45,877 nucleotides of DNA, taken from positions 1 through 45,877 of the forward strand of contig JAUQPL010000014.1 of the NCBI GenBank assembly GCA_030550395.1, in the 5' to 3' direction. This document shows, piece after piece, positions 1-8,761 of the stretch. Under the pieces are notes generated by a model, which was given only the letters and a program-made list of their open reading frames with translations, was not told the origin of the DNA and did no database searches. Each line of letters starts with the position of its first letter. The first letter of the stretch is position 1. A program made the position numbers and the translations under genes. This stretch comes from Bacteroidota bacterium. GTDB lineage: Bacteria > Bacteroidota > Ignavibacteria > Kapaibacteriales > HRBIN21.

Positions 1-189
1 GCGGTTGAAGACGGCGTCGGCACGGCCGGTGGCGAGGGTGTATTCCGTGCGGACCTGCGGGTTGAGACCAATCTCGGCGCAGAATTCCTCCAGCATCCGG
101 TCAACGACCCGGCGGAAATCGGCCTCAGTGGGAGCTGACGGCAACAAGTTTTGCAGAGATTGCTCAATTTTCCGGCTCCAGGCCTTCAC
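1..189 (-). CDS. Probable restriction-modification protein, N-terminal fragment (runs off window)
   Basis: This minus-strand frame is open from a GTG at 189 to the window edge, so only the first 63 residues are visible. An AGGGA ribosome-binding site lies 7 bases upstream and an in-frame TAG sits just before it, so the start is well supported. The visible part contains RTEYTLATGRADAVFNR. A GRAD motif followed by a hydrophobic stretch resembles the beginning of a PD-(D/E)XK nuclease domain, as in single-polypeptide restriction-methylation enzymes of the type IIG/ISP kind. That assignment is inference from a short fragment; the methylase part would lie outside the window. It starts 10 bases after the HicB-like gene, so the two probably share a transcript. 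Confidence 0.5.
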   Translation of the reverse strand, partial: MKAWSRKIEQSLQNLLPSAPTEADFRRVVDRMLEEFCAEIGLNPQVRTEYTLATGRADAVFNR

Positions 190-199
190 TTTTGCTTCC

Positions 200-412
200 C
201 TAGCCAGCTACCGACTTATCGGAATCCTCCGCCGTGCGGAGCTGCTCAATCCACTGCTGGATATGCTGGCGCATTCGTTCTTCTACCTCCTCATGGCTTG
301 AACCTTTGACAATAATGGCAAGCTGGGGGCAATAGGCAGCGTAATCCTGTTCGCCCCGCCGGCGGATGAGGATTTCGTAATCCAAGGGATTCGTACTCCG
401 AAGCTTTTCCAT
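200..412 (-). CDS. Small HicB-like protein
   Basis: A 70-residue acidic protein. Its core, DYEILIRRRGEQDYAAYCPQ followed by a KGSSHEEVEERMRQHI helix, fits the HicB-type fold: a short beta sheet with the 'aYCPqL' strand, then a helix introduced by a 'G(S/D)t.eEa' turn. HicB proteins are antitoxins or toxin-antitoxin-derived regulators, but no HicA toxin is seen next to it. The ATG at 412 has GAGGGG just upstream and is preferred over an in-frame GTG at 424 that overlaps the surE stop codon. It lies between surE and a probable restriction-modification gene, which hints at a regulatory or accessory role there. It lacks any visible DNA-binding extension. Confidence 0.6.
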   Translation of the reverse strand: MEKLRSTNPLDYEILIRRRGEQDYAAYCPQLAIIVKGSSHEEVEERMRQHIQQWIEQLRTAEDSDKSVAG

Positions 413-420
413 TAGACCCC

Positions 421-1212
421 TCACTTTGCATGGGACACATCCGATATCGGGAGAAGCTCTCCGAATTGTTGCCGCAATTGCTCCACACTGGCCGTATCCG
501 TGAGGGCGTAGCGGATCGGAGTGATGGAGACGTAGCCCTGCGTCAAGGCCACATCATCCGCCTCGGGATCCCCATCGGCAAGGACGTACTCGCCCGCTAA
601 CCAGAAATACTCCCGTCCCCAGGGATCGCGTCGGCGCTCGTACCAATCACGCCAGAGCGAACGACCCTGGTGCGTGATCCGCACGCCGCAAATTTGCTCC
701 AAGGGAAGCGCAGGGATATTCACATTGAGCAGTGTCCCGGTAGGCAGTCTCAGAAAGGGTAAACGCTCAACAATGGCTCGGGCAATCACGGCAGCAGCTC
801 GGAAGTCCGCCTCCGCTTCATAGGCATCCAGTGAGAAGGCAACCGAGGGAATGCCCAGAAGAGTTCCTTCCGTTGCGGCAGAGACCGTGCCTGAGTACAG
901 GATATTGACTGCTGTATTGCGGCCATGATTAATGCCCGAAGCCACCACATCGGGACGCCAAGGCAAGAGAGTTGTGACTGCCAGCTTGACGCAATCGGCA
1001 GGAGTTCCATTGACCGCATAGCCAACAAACTGCCCATTAGAGCGGAATGGGACAATTCGCAGGGGCTCGCTCACTGTCAGAGCGTGCCCGACAGCGCTCT
1101 GCTGGCGATCCGGAGCAACAATGACGACCTCTCCTAACGGACGCAATGCTTCCGCCAAAGCATGAAGTCCTGCCGCCTCAATACCATCGTCGTTCGTGAC
1201 TAAAATCCGCAT
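421..1212 (-). CDS. surE: 5'/3'-nucleotidase SurE
   Basis: SurE is a metal-dependent survival phosphatase that removes phosphate from nucleoside 5'- or 3'-monophosphates in the cytoplasm. The product begins MRILVTNDDGI, the classic SurE N-terminus whose DD pair binds the metal, and continues with VVIVAPDRQQSAVGHALT, VNGTPADCVKLA and SGINHGRN, all family signatures. At 263 residues the length is normal. The frame stays open upstream for another 75 codons, but those residues are read from the rseP gene in another frame and do not belong to SurE. ATG at 1212 overlaps the rseP TGA in TGATG; a second in-frame ATG lies at 1215. This suggests translational coupling to rseP. Confidence 0.95.
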   Translation of the reverse strand: MRILVTNDDGIEAAGLHALAEALRPLGEVVIVAPDRQQSAVGHALTVSEPLRIVPFRSNGQFVGYAVNGTPADCVKLAVTTLLPWRPDVVASGINHGRNTAVNILYSGTVSAATEGTLLGIPSVAFSLDAYEAEADFRAAAVIARAIVERLPFLRLPTGTLLNVNIPALPLEQICGVRITHQGRSLWRDWYERRRDPWGREYFWLAGEYVLADGDPEADDVALTQGYVSITPIRYALTDTASVEQLRQQFGELLPISDVSHAK

Positions 1213-2567
1213 CATCGGCGAAGATCGTTCCAGAGAACCAACACCATCAACATCATGAGCAAGGCAACGCCGATTTGCTGAATTGTCAACTTCACCTTCA
1301 CCGGTAGTTCCCGGCGAAGTAATGCTTCCAGGGCAACAATCAGCAGATGTCCTCCATCCAACGCCGGGAAGGGAAGGATATTGATGAGCGCTAAAACAGC
1401 CGAGAGCTGGGCAACAAAGAGGATAAAAGCTTCCCAACCCACCCGCGCCTGTTCCGCCGCCACCCGAGCAATCTGAACGGGACCGCCAATAGATTCCCGG
1501 ACGGAAAGTTTACCCCGAAGTATCGCCTCAATGGCGGAGAAAAATCCTACCACGACCCGAGCCGAACTTTCCGCACCCAAGGCGAGCGCTTCCCAAAGGT
1601 TGTAACGGACAGAAACCCGTGGACCCGTGTAGACAGTGGTAATCTGCACCCCGATTTTGCCATCGCTATCGGTACGGAGGCGTGCGCTCAGCGTATCCGT
1701 GCCACGCTTCCAGCGCAGTAGGAACTCCCGCTGCCGATAATCCTTCATGCGTGCGATAAATTGTGCAGCCGTTGTAATTGCCTCCCCTTCCAAGCTCAGC
1801 AAGGTATCGCCCGCACGCAACCCTGCTTTCCCAGCAGGACGCAGATCGTCCACGGCCATCAGCACCACGCGACTCGGCGCCGGGAAGATATCCAGTGTCC
1901 GTTGTGTGGCCAGCAGCTCCAGCACTGTTGCCTTCGGGATGCTCAACCTCTGCCGGCCGGCGGGACGCTCGACTTCCACTATGCGAGAATCTCCAGAAAC
2001 AGAAGGGTCCAGCAGACGTTCCACAAGCTGGTTCCACGTGGACACAGGGGCTCCATCAACGCTGACGACCTTATCCCCAGCCTGTAATCCGAGTTTCTCC
2101 GCCGCTGAATTCGGCACGACATACGCAATCGTGGTACTCTGCCACTCTTCCCCGCCTTTCAGCAAGGCAAGGGCAGCAAAGAGGACAACAGCCGTGATGA
2201 GATTCATCAACACACCCGCAGACAGGACAAACGCCTTTTGCCACGGCTTCTTGGCTCGAAACTCCCATGGCTGCGGGAGACTGCGAGCACTTTCCGGGTC
2301 TTCCTCCACCATACCTGCAATCCGGACGTAGCCTCCAATTGGCAAAAGGGAAAGACGGTAGTCCGTGGCACCCTGCCCCAGCCACTGAGGTGGCAGAGGA
2401 CCCAGTCGCCATCCCCGCCCCCGCATATACCCAATCAGACGTGGCCCCATACCGATCGAGAACACATCAACCCGGATCCCCATCGCCCGGGCAGCCAGGA
2501 AATGCCCCAACTCGTGCACCGTCACAATAATACCGATGACCACCAGGAGATAGAGCAGCTCTTGCAC
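1212..2567 (-). CDS. rseP: Site-2 intramembrane metalloprotease RseP
   Basis: A 451-residue inner-membrane zinc protease of the RseP/S2P family, which cleaves membrane-spanning regulators such as anti-sigma factors and leftover signal peptides. The first membrane helix carries HELGHF near residues 19-24, the zinc-binding HExxH. Two PDZ-like segments follow (around residues 140-210 and 225-300). The last membrane region contains NILPFPALDGGHL, the family's third metal-ligand motif. The start is a GTG at 2567 with GGAGGA four bases upstream. It lies 25 bases after dxr and overlaps surE, the order dxr-rseP being common in bacteria. No anti-sigma factor gene lies nearby, so its substrate cannot be told from here. 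Confidence 0.95.
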   Translation of the reverse strand: MQELLYLLVVIGIIVTVHELGHFLAARAMGIRVDVFSIGMGPRLIGYMRGRGWRLGPLPPQWLGQGATDYRLSLLPIGGYVRIAGMVEEDPESARSLPQPWEFRAKKPWQKAFVLSAGVLMNLITAVVLFAALALLKGGEEWQSTTIAYVVPNSAAEKLGLQAGDKVVSVDGAPVSTWNQLVERLLDPSVSGDSRIVEVERPAGRQRLSIPKATVLELLATQRTLDIFPAPSRVVLMAVDDLRPAGKAGLRAGDTLLSLEGEAITTAAQFIARMKDYRQREFLLRWKRGTDTLSARLRTDSDGKIGVQITTVYTGPRVSVRYNLWEALALGAESSARVVVGFFSAIEAILRGKLSVRESIGGPVQIARVAAEQARVGWEAFILFVAQLSAVLALINILPFPALDGGHLLIVALEALLRRELPVKVKLTIQQIGVALLMMLMVLVLWNDLRR

Positions 2568-2592
2568 GGCTTCCTCCGTTGAGTTGAGGGGA

Positions 2593-3759
2593 CTATCCCG
2601 ATGAAGATACGCGCTCTTGCACAGCGCGTTGGACGAACAGCCGCACTTGGCGGTCTATTTCCAAGACCTCCTCTAAGGTCGGCTCCGGTAAGGATGGGAA
2701 AGACTCCAACGCCCGGTGGATAAGCTCAGGGATATCCAAGAAGCGGATGGCACCCTCTAGGAAAGCTGCAACGGCAACCTCATTGGCAGCATTCAGGACC
2801 GTAGGTGCACTGCCTCCAACCCGTAGTGCCTCTAATGCCAGGCGGAGGCAGGGAAAACGCTCGGCATCGGGAGGCTCAAACTCCAGACGACCAATAGTGG
2901 CCAAATCCAGACGCTGGACTGCCAAGGGTAAACGCCGAGGATAACTCAGAGCATACGCTATTGGAATCCGCATATCGGGCAAAGCAAGCTGCGCTTTCAC
3001 CGAGCCATCACGGAAATAAAGTAGCGCGTGGACGATGCTTTGCGGATGGATGAGCACACGGATGCGCTCAGGGGGTAAATCAAAGAGCCAGTGAGCCTCA
3101 ATGACCTCCAGCCCTTTGTTCATCAGGGTTGCCGAATCTACCGTGATCTTGTGCCCCATACGCCAATTGGGATGGCGGAGAGCTTCTTCCACGGTGATAC
3201 TCTCAAACCGTTCACGGGGCAAAGTGCGGAAGGGCCCCCCGGAGGCTGTCAGCACAAGCTCCTCCAAGCTTTCCCGTTCTTCTCCTCTGAGGCACTGGAG
3301 CGCAGCACTATGCTCACTGTCAATAGGCAAAAGCGGTACCCCTGCACGACGTGCCTCCCGCATAACAATGTGCCCTGCACTCACCAGCACCTCCTTACTG
3401 GCCAACGCCACCGGAATCCCTGCCCGAACAGCCGCCAAGGTGGGAAGGATCCCCACCGCCCCTACCAGACTGATGATGACGATACCATTGCGTGTGTCGG
3501 CAGCAGCTTCCTGCAGTCCCGCCACACCACAGAGGATCCGACCGCTGAAAGAAAAACGTCGGCGGAACTCTGCACAGGCATGCTCGTCCACGATGACGAC
3601 ACCCAACGGGTGGAAACGCTGCACCTGCTGCGCCAGAAGCTCAATGTTCGTCCTGGTCGCCAGGTAGCCAATCTGCACGGACTCATCCCACTGCTGTAAT
3701 ACCTCCAGCGTCTGTTGCCCGATAGAACCAGTGGAGCCCAGAATTGTCACCGTGCGCAT
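2593..3759 (-). CDS. dxr: 1-deoxy-D-xylulose 5-phosphate reductoisomerase
   Basis: A 388-residue cytosolic enzyme that turns 1-deoxy-D-xylulose 5-phosphate into 2-C-methyl-D-erythritol 4-phosphate with NADPH, the first committed step of the non-mevalonate isoprenoid pathway. GSTGSIGQQTLEVL at the N-terminus is the NADPH-binding loop. ASKEVLVSAG, PIDSEHSAALQCL and TASGGPF are catalytic-domain signatures. PNWRMGHKITVDSATLMNKG supplies metal- and substrate-binding residues. The ATG at 3759 has GAGG close upstream and sits 4 bases after the rng stop codon. The isoprenoid supplied by this route would feed the quinone prenyltransferase-like fusion found at 41121. Confidence 0.97.
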   Translation of the reverse strand: MRTVTILGSTGSIGQQTLEVLQQWDESVQIGYLATRTNIELLAQQVQRFHPLGVVIVDEHACAEFRRRFSFSGRILCGVAGLQEAAADTRNGIVIISLVGAVGILPTLAAVRAGIPVALASKEVLVSAGHIVMREARRAGVPLLPIDSEHSAALQCLRGEERESLEELVLTASGGPFRTLPRERFESITVEEALRHPNWRMGHKITVDSATLMNKGLEVIEAHWLFDLPPERIRVLIHPQSIVHALLYFRDGSVKAQLALPDMRIPIAYALSYPRRLPLAVQRLDLATIGRLEFEPPDAERFPCLRLALEALRVGGSAPTVLNAANEVAVAAFLEGAIRFLDIPELIHRALESFPSLPEPTLEEVLEIDRQVRLFVQRAVQERVSSSG

Positions 3760-3763
3760 TGCC

Positions 3764-5371
3764 TCACGAGCGATATTCCTCCGTTATATCCCGCCTGCGG
3801 CGCAGGGAAATGCACCGGAACTGGTCCATCGGCAAGCGGGGGTCTGGATGAATGCGCAACCAAACGCGATAGCGCACCATGAGGCGGAGGCGATGGGAAA
3901 AGAGACCCCGCGTGAGCACTCGAGCAATATGGGGATGGATATGGAGCTGAACCCGCCACTCACGGGCGTGGGTCCGGAAATTCCGCAGCCACCGTTCTAA
4001 CGAATTGACCACCACGGCACCAACATATACCCGCCCACTTCCCTGGCACGTCGGACATGGCTCAGTCAGCTTCTCCAGAACGCTGCGTCCGACCCGTTGT
4101 CGTGTGAAGGGCAGCATCCCCAAATGAGTCATCGGATAGACAACCGTTTTCGCCCGGTCCCGAGACAGCTCCCGCTTGAGCTCCTCATAAACCAACTGGC
4201 GGTTTTTCTCCTGCTGCAAGTCAATGAAATCCACCAACACAATGCCGCCGATATCGCGGAGGCGCACCTGTCGGGCAATCTCGCGGGCAGCTTCCAGGTT
4301 CGTGCGCAAGGCGTTACTTTCCTGGCTGGGATCGCCCATACCACGACCCGTATTGACATCAATCACCGTCATCGCTTCCGTGTAGTCGATGACCAGCGAT
4401 CCCCCACTGGGCAAGGCGACACGACGCTGGTGGAGTTGAGCAATTTCACTCTCAATGCCGAAGCGGTCAAAGAGGGGCTCTTTGTCCGTATAGAGCTCCA
4501 AGCGGGAAAGCATCTCCGGAGCAACACGGCTCAAGTACTGACGCAGCACTCGGTAAATGGAGCGAGAGTCCACGAAGATACGCTCCACATCGGGGGCAAG
4601 GAACTCACGAACGGCCTCAATGTAAATAGGGTCTTCGGGCCGCAGCAACTGAGGACGGCCTCCCAGGCGAGCCTGCCGTTCAACCCGTCGCCACTCCTCC
4701 AAAAGCCACCGGAGCTCCCGCTGAAGCACTTCGGCCTTCTGCCCCTGAGCCGCTGTGCGGATGATACAGCCATAATCTGCCGGAAGTAGCGAGCGCACAA
4801 TGAATCGGAGCCGACGGCGTTCGTCTTCATTGGCGATTTTCTGTGATACTCCAATCCCGCTCTCAAATGGTGCCAGAATCAGGTAATGTCCCGGAATAGT
4901 CACTCGCGTGGTCACCCGCATTCCCTTCTGTCCATAAGCATCCCTCATAACCTGCACGAGCAGTTTCTGTCCCAGCTCCAAGGGGATGACCACTGTACCC
5001 GAACGACGGGTGCGGAAGACAGGATATGCCTTGGGCTTCCCGTTGGTCTTCGCTGTACGGGGTTGACGTCGGACTGCGGTGCCTGAAACCTCAGCCCGGG
5101 ATTCTTCCTCCCCCTCTTCCCAATGGACCTGCTCTTCCACTGCCTCCTCAGCCACATCGGAGAAGTGCAGGAAGGCATCCTGCTCAAGCCCAATGTCCAA
5201 GAAAGCGGCGTTGATGCCCTGTACGATCCGCCTGACCTTCGCCAGATAGATAGCCCCGATCCGTCGCTCCCGATCTGGGACATCAATCCAGAGTTCGGCA
5301 AGTTTGCCCTCCTCCAGGATCGCAACCCGAACTTCACTGAGCAATTCAGAAATGAGAATTTCTCGCCTCAT
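3764..5371 (-). CDS. rng: Ribonuclease G/E family endoribonuclease
   Basis: A 535-residue RNase E/G-type enzyme that cuts single-stranded RNA, for example in rRNA maturation and mRNA decay. After an N-terminal strand comes an S1-like RNA-binding segment (IGAIYLAKVRRIVQGINAAFLDIG) that carries an acidic, probably disordered insertion. IDVNTGRGMG and IVLVDFIDL provide the two catalytic aspartates. CPTCQGSGR is the zinc-link motif, which holds dimers together in this family. The frame is open back to 5497, but the preceding residues overlap the upstream LON-domain gene. ATG at 5371 gives MRREILISELLSEVRVAI, matching the usual RNase G start. No membrane-targeting or degradosome scaffold tail is present, favouring RNase G. 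Confidence 0.93.
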   Translation of the reverse strand: MRREILISELLSEVRVAILEEGKLAELWIDVPDRERRIGAIYLAKVRRIVQGINAAFLDIGLEQDAFLHFSDVAEEAVEEQVHWEEGEEESRAEVSGTAVRRQPRTAKTNGKPKAYPVFRTRRSGTVVIPLELGQKLLVQVMRDAYGQKGMRVTTRVTIPGHYLILAPFESGIGVSQKIANEDERRRLRFIVRSLLPADYGCIIRTAAQGQKAEVLQRELRWLLEEWRRVERQARLGGRPQLLRPEDPIYIEAVREFLAPDVERIFVDSRSIYRVLRQYLSRVAPEMLSRLELYTDKEPLFDRFGIESEIAQLHQRRVALPSGGSLVIDYTEAMTVIDVNTGRGMGDPSQESNALRTNLEAAREIARQVRLRDIGGIVLVDFIDLQQEKNRQLVYEELKRELSRDRAKTVVYPMTHLGMLPFTRQRVGRSVLEKLTEPCPTCQGSGRVYVGAVVVNSLERWLRNFRTHAREWRVQLHIHPHIARVLTRGLFSHRLRLMVRYRVWLRIHPDPRLPMDQFRCISLRRRRDITEEYRS

Positions 5372-5436
5372 GACTTTCGCCAACAGCTTCAATGGCACTT
5401 TCGGAAAGAGACGAAGGCTGCCCACCGGTCGTGGAG

Positions 5437-6069
5437 TTACGGAGGGAAATACCCATTGCTGCGGACGCGCTGGATATAAACCTCCATTGCCCGCCACTGG
5501 GTAAGAAGCCCCTGCAAATAGTCATGAATCCAGTGGAGCCGTTGACGTTCGGAGCGCATCTGAAGCAAGTATTGCCGCTGGAGCGGTTCCAAACCGAGCT
5601 GCTTTCCCAGGAAGAAGGACAAAGCCGTTGTGCGGCGAGCTTCCGCAAGGAGTTCTTCTACCTCGGCTGAGGGTCTCCGTAGTAGTTGGAGGAGCTCCCC
5701 GTAGAGGTAATAGCATGCCTGCTGGAGCTGTCCATCGGGTTCTTCTGGTTCATCGGTCCACCATTCTACTGTCGCCACCCAGTAAGGATGGCTCTGCTCA
5801 TCCAGTTGCCAAATGCGGTAGCGCTGCCCACCTATGACGGCAATGTCCATACGCCCATCCCGATAGCGACGCAGAATTCGCTCCACTTGCGCAATACAGC
5901 CTATTTCGTGAAGCTGTCCGTCCAGCAACAAGTTGATTCCTATCCGCTGTTGTCCTGCCAGCACCTGCTGGAGGAGCAGCCGGTAACGTGGCTCAAAGAT
6001 ATGGAGCGGAAGAGGCTCCCCAGGCAAGAGAGGACTCTGGAGGGGAAAGAGTCCAATGATCTCAGGCAC
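5437..6069 (-). CDS. LON-domain (Lon protease substrate-binding-like) protein
   Basis: A 210-residue protein consisting essentially of the Lon N-terminal (LAN/PUA-like) domain without ATPase or protease parts. Characteristic residues are IIGLFPLQSPLLPGEPLPLH followed by IFEPRYRLLLQQVL, then a GCIAQVERI strand and a helical C-terminal half rich in Glu, Arg and Gln. Stand-alone LON proteins are widespread, but their function is poorly known; substrate binding is assumed from Lon. The start is a GTG at 6069, with AGGAG six bases upstream, overlapping the panC stop. The longer frame to 6240 is a shadow of panC. It sits 65 bases before rng. Confidence 0.85.
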   Translation of the reverse strand: MPEIIGLFPLQSPLLPGEPLPLHIFEPRYRLLLQQVLAGQQRIGINLLLDGQLHEIGCIAQVERILRRYRDGRMDIAVIGGQRYRIWQLDEQSHPYWVATVEWWTDEPEEPDGQLQQACYYLYGELLQLLRRPSAEVEELLAEARRTTALSFFLGKQLGLEPLQRQYLLQMRSERQRLHWIHDYLQGLLTQWRAMEVYIQRVRSNGYFPP

Positions 6070-6937
6070 GCTCTGCTCCTGTCGGTGGGACCTGCACGAC
6101 TTCGTTATCAATGAGCCGTATCTGACCCAAGCGAGCTGCAACCAGCAAGGCAATCTGCTGTCCTCCGGCGAATTCTTCTGGTTCGTCCAGCGTGAAAGCA
6201 TCGGCAGCCGCAGCATAATCCAGTTGTATCTCCGGGACACTGTGAAGTTCCTCAGCCATGGCTTGGACCAGCACCTGCCGTCGCCGCTGGCCCTGGAGAA
6301 CGAGTTCTCGTGCCCGCTGGAGCGCCCGGTAGAGAACCGTTGCCTTCTGACGCTGCTCGGGCAGAAGGTAGATATTGCGAGAGCTCATCGCCAGACCATC
6401 TGCTTCGCGCACTGTAGGGACAACCACAATTTCAACGTCAAAGTTCAGATCTCGCACTAACTGCCGCACCACTAAGGTTTGCTGCCAGTCCTTCTGCCCA
6501 AAGAGGGCAACATGTGGCTTTGTTGCCAGAAAAAGTTTCGTCACAACTGTTGCCACGCCCTGGAAGTGCCCAGGGCGGAAGACGCCTTCAAACTTCTCCG
6601 ACACCCCAAGCACAGTCACCCGCGTCGTATAGCCCGCCGGATACATCTCCTGGACAGTCGGGGCAAAGAGCACGTCGCTGCCAGCTTCTTCCGCTAAGCG
6701 GCGATCACGCTCAAGGTCGCGGGGATAGCGTTCATAATCCTCACCGGGGAGAAACTGCGTAGGGTTGACAAAGAGCGTCGTAATGACGACATCTGCAAGC
6801 TGGCGTGCCTGCCGGATGAGGCTTAGGTGCCCCTCGTGGAAGTATCCCATCGTAGGGACGACAGCGATACGGCGTCCGGCATATCGTTGCTGCTCGGCAT
6901 AGTACTGCATCTGCCGGATACTTACGATGAGCTCCAT
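6062..6937 (-). CDS. panC: Pantothenate synthetase
   Basis: A 291-residue cytosolic ligase joining pantoate and beta-alanine with ATP to form pantothenate for coenzyme A. VVPTMGYFHEGHLSLI holds the HxGH nucleotide-binding motif. FVNPTQFLPGEDYERYPRDL is the pantoate pocket. VALFGQKDWQQ and AMSSRNIYL are further family motifs, the latter being the KMSKS-like loop. The usual 'GALH' before the HxGH motif is 'GYFH' here, a mild variant. The gene begins inside the last codons of pepF and its end overlaps the LON-domain gene, so it is an internal member of the minus-strand gene string. No panB or panD is in the window. Confidence 0.96.
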   Translation of the reverse strand: MELIVSIRQMQYYAEQQRYAGRRIAVVPTMGYFHEGHLSLIRQARQLADVVITTLFVNPTQFLPGEDYERYPRDLERDRRLAEEAGSDVLFAPTVQEMYPAGYTTRVTVLGVSEKFEGVFRPGHFQGVATVVTKLFLATKPHVALFGQKDWQQTLVVRQLVRDLNFDVEIVVVPTVREADGLAMSSRNIYLLPEQRQKATVLYRALQRARELVLQGQRRRQVLVQAMAEELHSVPEIQLDYAAAADAFTLDEPEEFAGGQQIALLVAARLGQIRLIDNEVVQVPPTGAERA

Positions 6938-8739
6938 TGTTCTGCCTGCGCGATCATGCGCTCAATCACGGCAAGCCCCTGCCTCCAAAAGGCCGGCTGC
7001 GTGATGTCAATACCGAATTGTCGCAGCAGACGCTCGGGCTCCTCTGAACCACCCGCTGCCAAGAGATCTCGGTACCGTGGGAAAAAGGAGCTGCCCTCTT
7101 GCTGGTACTGCCGGTACAGTGCCAGCACAAGCAGCTCCCCAAAAGCATAGGCATAGACGTACCCCGGTGTATGGAGGAAGTGGGGGATATAACTCCACCA
7201 GAGGGCGTAGTTGTCCGTTAGTGTAACGCTGCTGCGGAACATCTCCTGCTGCGTCTGCATCCAGTAGGTGGAAAACTCTCCCGTCGTCAGCTCCCCCTGC
7301 TCTGCCCGATGGCGGTGAATAAGCTCCTCAAAACGGTGCATTGCCACCTGCCGAAAGACCGTTGCCAAAATATCATCCAGTTTCCCGACGAGCAATGCCA
7401 GGCGAGCCCGCGTATCATCACACTGATGGAGCAAGCGCTGGAAGGTAAGCATCTCCCCGAATGTAGAAGCCATCTCTGCCAACGTGAGCGGGGCATGCGC
7501 CTGCAAAATGCTATGCTGCCGCGACAGATACTGATGGATACCGTGCCCAAGCTCGTGCGCCAAAGTCAACACATCCCGCGTCGTACCGGTGAAATTGAGA
7601 AAAACGTACGGATGTGCAGAGGGCACGGTGGGAGCTGCATACGCCCCCCCTTGTTTCCCTGGCCGAACAGCTGCATGAATCCAACGCTCGGTGAAGAAGC
7701 GGGACACAATCTCCCCGAACTCCGGTGAAAACTCCTGATACGCCTGCCAAACAGCCTGTTGCGCCTCGGACCAACTCCAAGTCCAAGAAGCCGCTGGCAA
7801 CGGTGCATAGCGATCCCACTCATAGAGCTGCTCAAGACCGAGTAGACGTCGCTTGAGCTGATAGTATCGCTCAACTAGCTCATAGCCTTCAACGACCGTC
7901 TGAACAAGTGCGTGCACAGCATCATCACTGAGCTCATTTTCCAGATTCCGCGGCGCTAACCAATGGGGGTATCCCCGCAGCTGGATCATAGTCGTGTACC
8001 AATCGGAAAGCACGGTATTGAAGATGAAGGTCAGCAAGCGCGCCTGCTGGCGCAATCCAGCAGTGAAGGCTTCGGAAGCACGGCGCCGAAGTTCTTGATT
8101 GGGATGGTGCAGAAGCGCCAAAATTTCCTGTTGCCGATAGGGAGTGCCATCCAGAGTATAGACCATACTACTGGTCAGCTCGTCAAAGAGGCGCACCCAG
8201 GCAAAACGAGCCGTCGTCCCCTTCAGCACCAATGCTTGCTCTGCCTCCTCCGACAGGGTATACGGACGGAAGCGCAGCGTATGGCTCAACCAGTGGCGCC
8301 AACGGTGAAAGTGAGTAGATCCCAGCACGCGCGCATGAACCTCCGACGGCGCATGCATCCATTCCACCGGCACAAAGACCAGGGAACGCTCAGCCAGGGC
8401 AACAACTTCCCGCACCCGCTGGAGGAGTGCCCCTATACGGGGATTTTCCGTATCCGTTGACCAAAGAAGGTAGACATAGCTCTCCAGGCGAGCACTAATC
8501 TCTACCAAGGCCTCATACTCTTGGAGCAATGCCACTAATTGCTCCTCCGAAAGCCCAGACAACCGTCCGCGCCAGCGCCGGGCAAAATCTTCCGCCCGCG
8601 CAGGGAGCTCTGCTAAATCTGCCTGGAAAGCGGGAGAGTCAATTCCGGGGTACAGATCCCTTAAGTCCCAGACCACTTCCTTGCTATCTTGCGGAAGAAG
8701 CTGGGAATGGCTCTCATGGTACTTATGAGGATGCTCCAT
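6922..8739 (-). CDS. pepF: Oligoendopeptidase F family metallopeptidase
   Basis: A 605-residue M3-family zinc peptidase, expected to act on short peptides in the cytoplasm. LAHELGHGIHQYL is the HExxH zinc site, and the downstream LAEMASTFGEML supplies the third ligand glutamate. The N-terminal half is the helical PepF lobe (VWDLRDLYPGIDSPAF near the start). There is no signal peptide. The ATG at 8739 follows GAGGTG. It lies 22 bases downstream of asnS and overlaps panC, so it is the second gene of the string. The peptide ABC importer at 27-33.5 kb could supply substrates for such an enzyme, but that link is inference. Confidence 0.93.
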   Translation of the reverse strand: MEHPHKYHESHSQLLPQDSKEVVWDLRDLYPGIDSPAFQADLAELPARAEDFARRWRGRLSGLSEEQLVALLQEYEALVEISARLESYVYLLWSTDTENPRIGALLQRVREVVALAERSLVFVPVEWMHAPSEVHARVLGSTHFHRWRHWLSHTLRFRPYTLSEEAEQALVLKGTTARFAWVRLFDELTSSMVYTLDGTPYRQQEILALLHHPNQELRRRASEAFTAGLRQQARLLTFIFNTVLSDWYTTMIQLRGYPHWLAPRNLENELSDDAVHALVQTVVEGYELVERYYQLKRRLLGLEQLYEWDRYAPLPAASWTWSWSEAQQAVWQAYQEFSPEFGEIVSRFFTERWIHAAVRPGKQGGAYAAPTVPSAHPYVFLNFTGTTRDVLTLAHELGHGIHQYLSRQHSILQAHAPLTLAEMASTFGEMLTFQRLLHQCDDTRARLALLVGKLDDILATVFRQVAMHRFEELIHRHRAEQGELTTGEFSTYWMQTQQEMFRSSVTLTDNYALWWSYIPHFLHTPGYVYAYAFGELLVLALYRQYQQEGSSFFPRYRDLLAAGGSEEPERLLRQFGIDITQPAFWRQGLAVIERMIAQAEQWSSS

Positions 8740-8761
8740 TTGTCACCTCTTCCCTGTCTTC

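Noticed and set aside
5-301. 98-codon plus-strand frame at the left edge
   Set aside because: It runs antisense to two supported minus-strand genes and its translation is of low quality.
1213-1437. Upstream extension of surE by 75 codons
   Set aside because: It reads through the rseP gene in another frame; the SurE family starts at MRILVTNDDG.
1747-2331. 194-codon plus-strand frame inside rseP
   Set aside because: It is a shadow of rseP, serine/arginine-rich with no domain.
5372-5497. 42-residue N-terminal extension of rng
   Set aside because: It partly overlaps the LON-domain gene and shows no similarity to RNase G beginnings.
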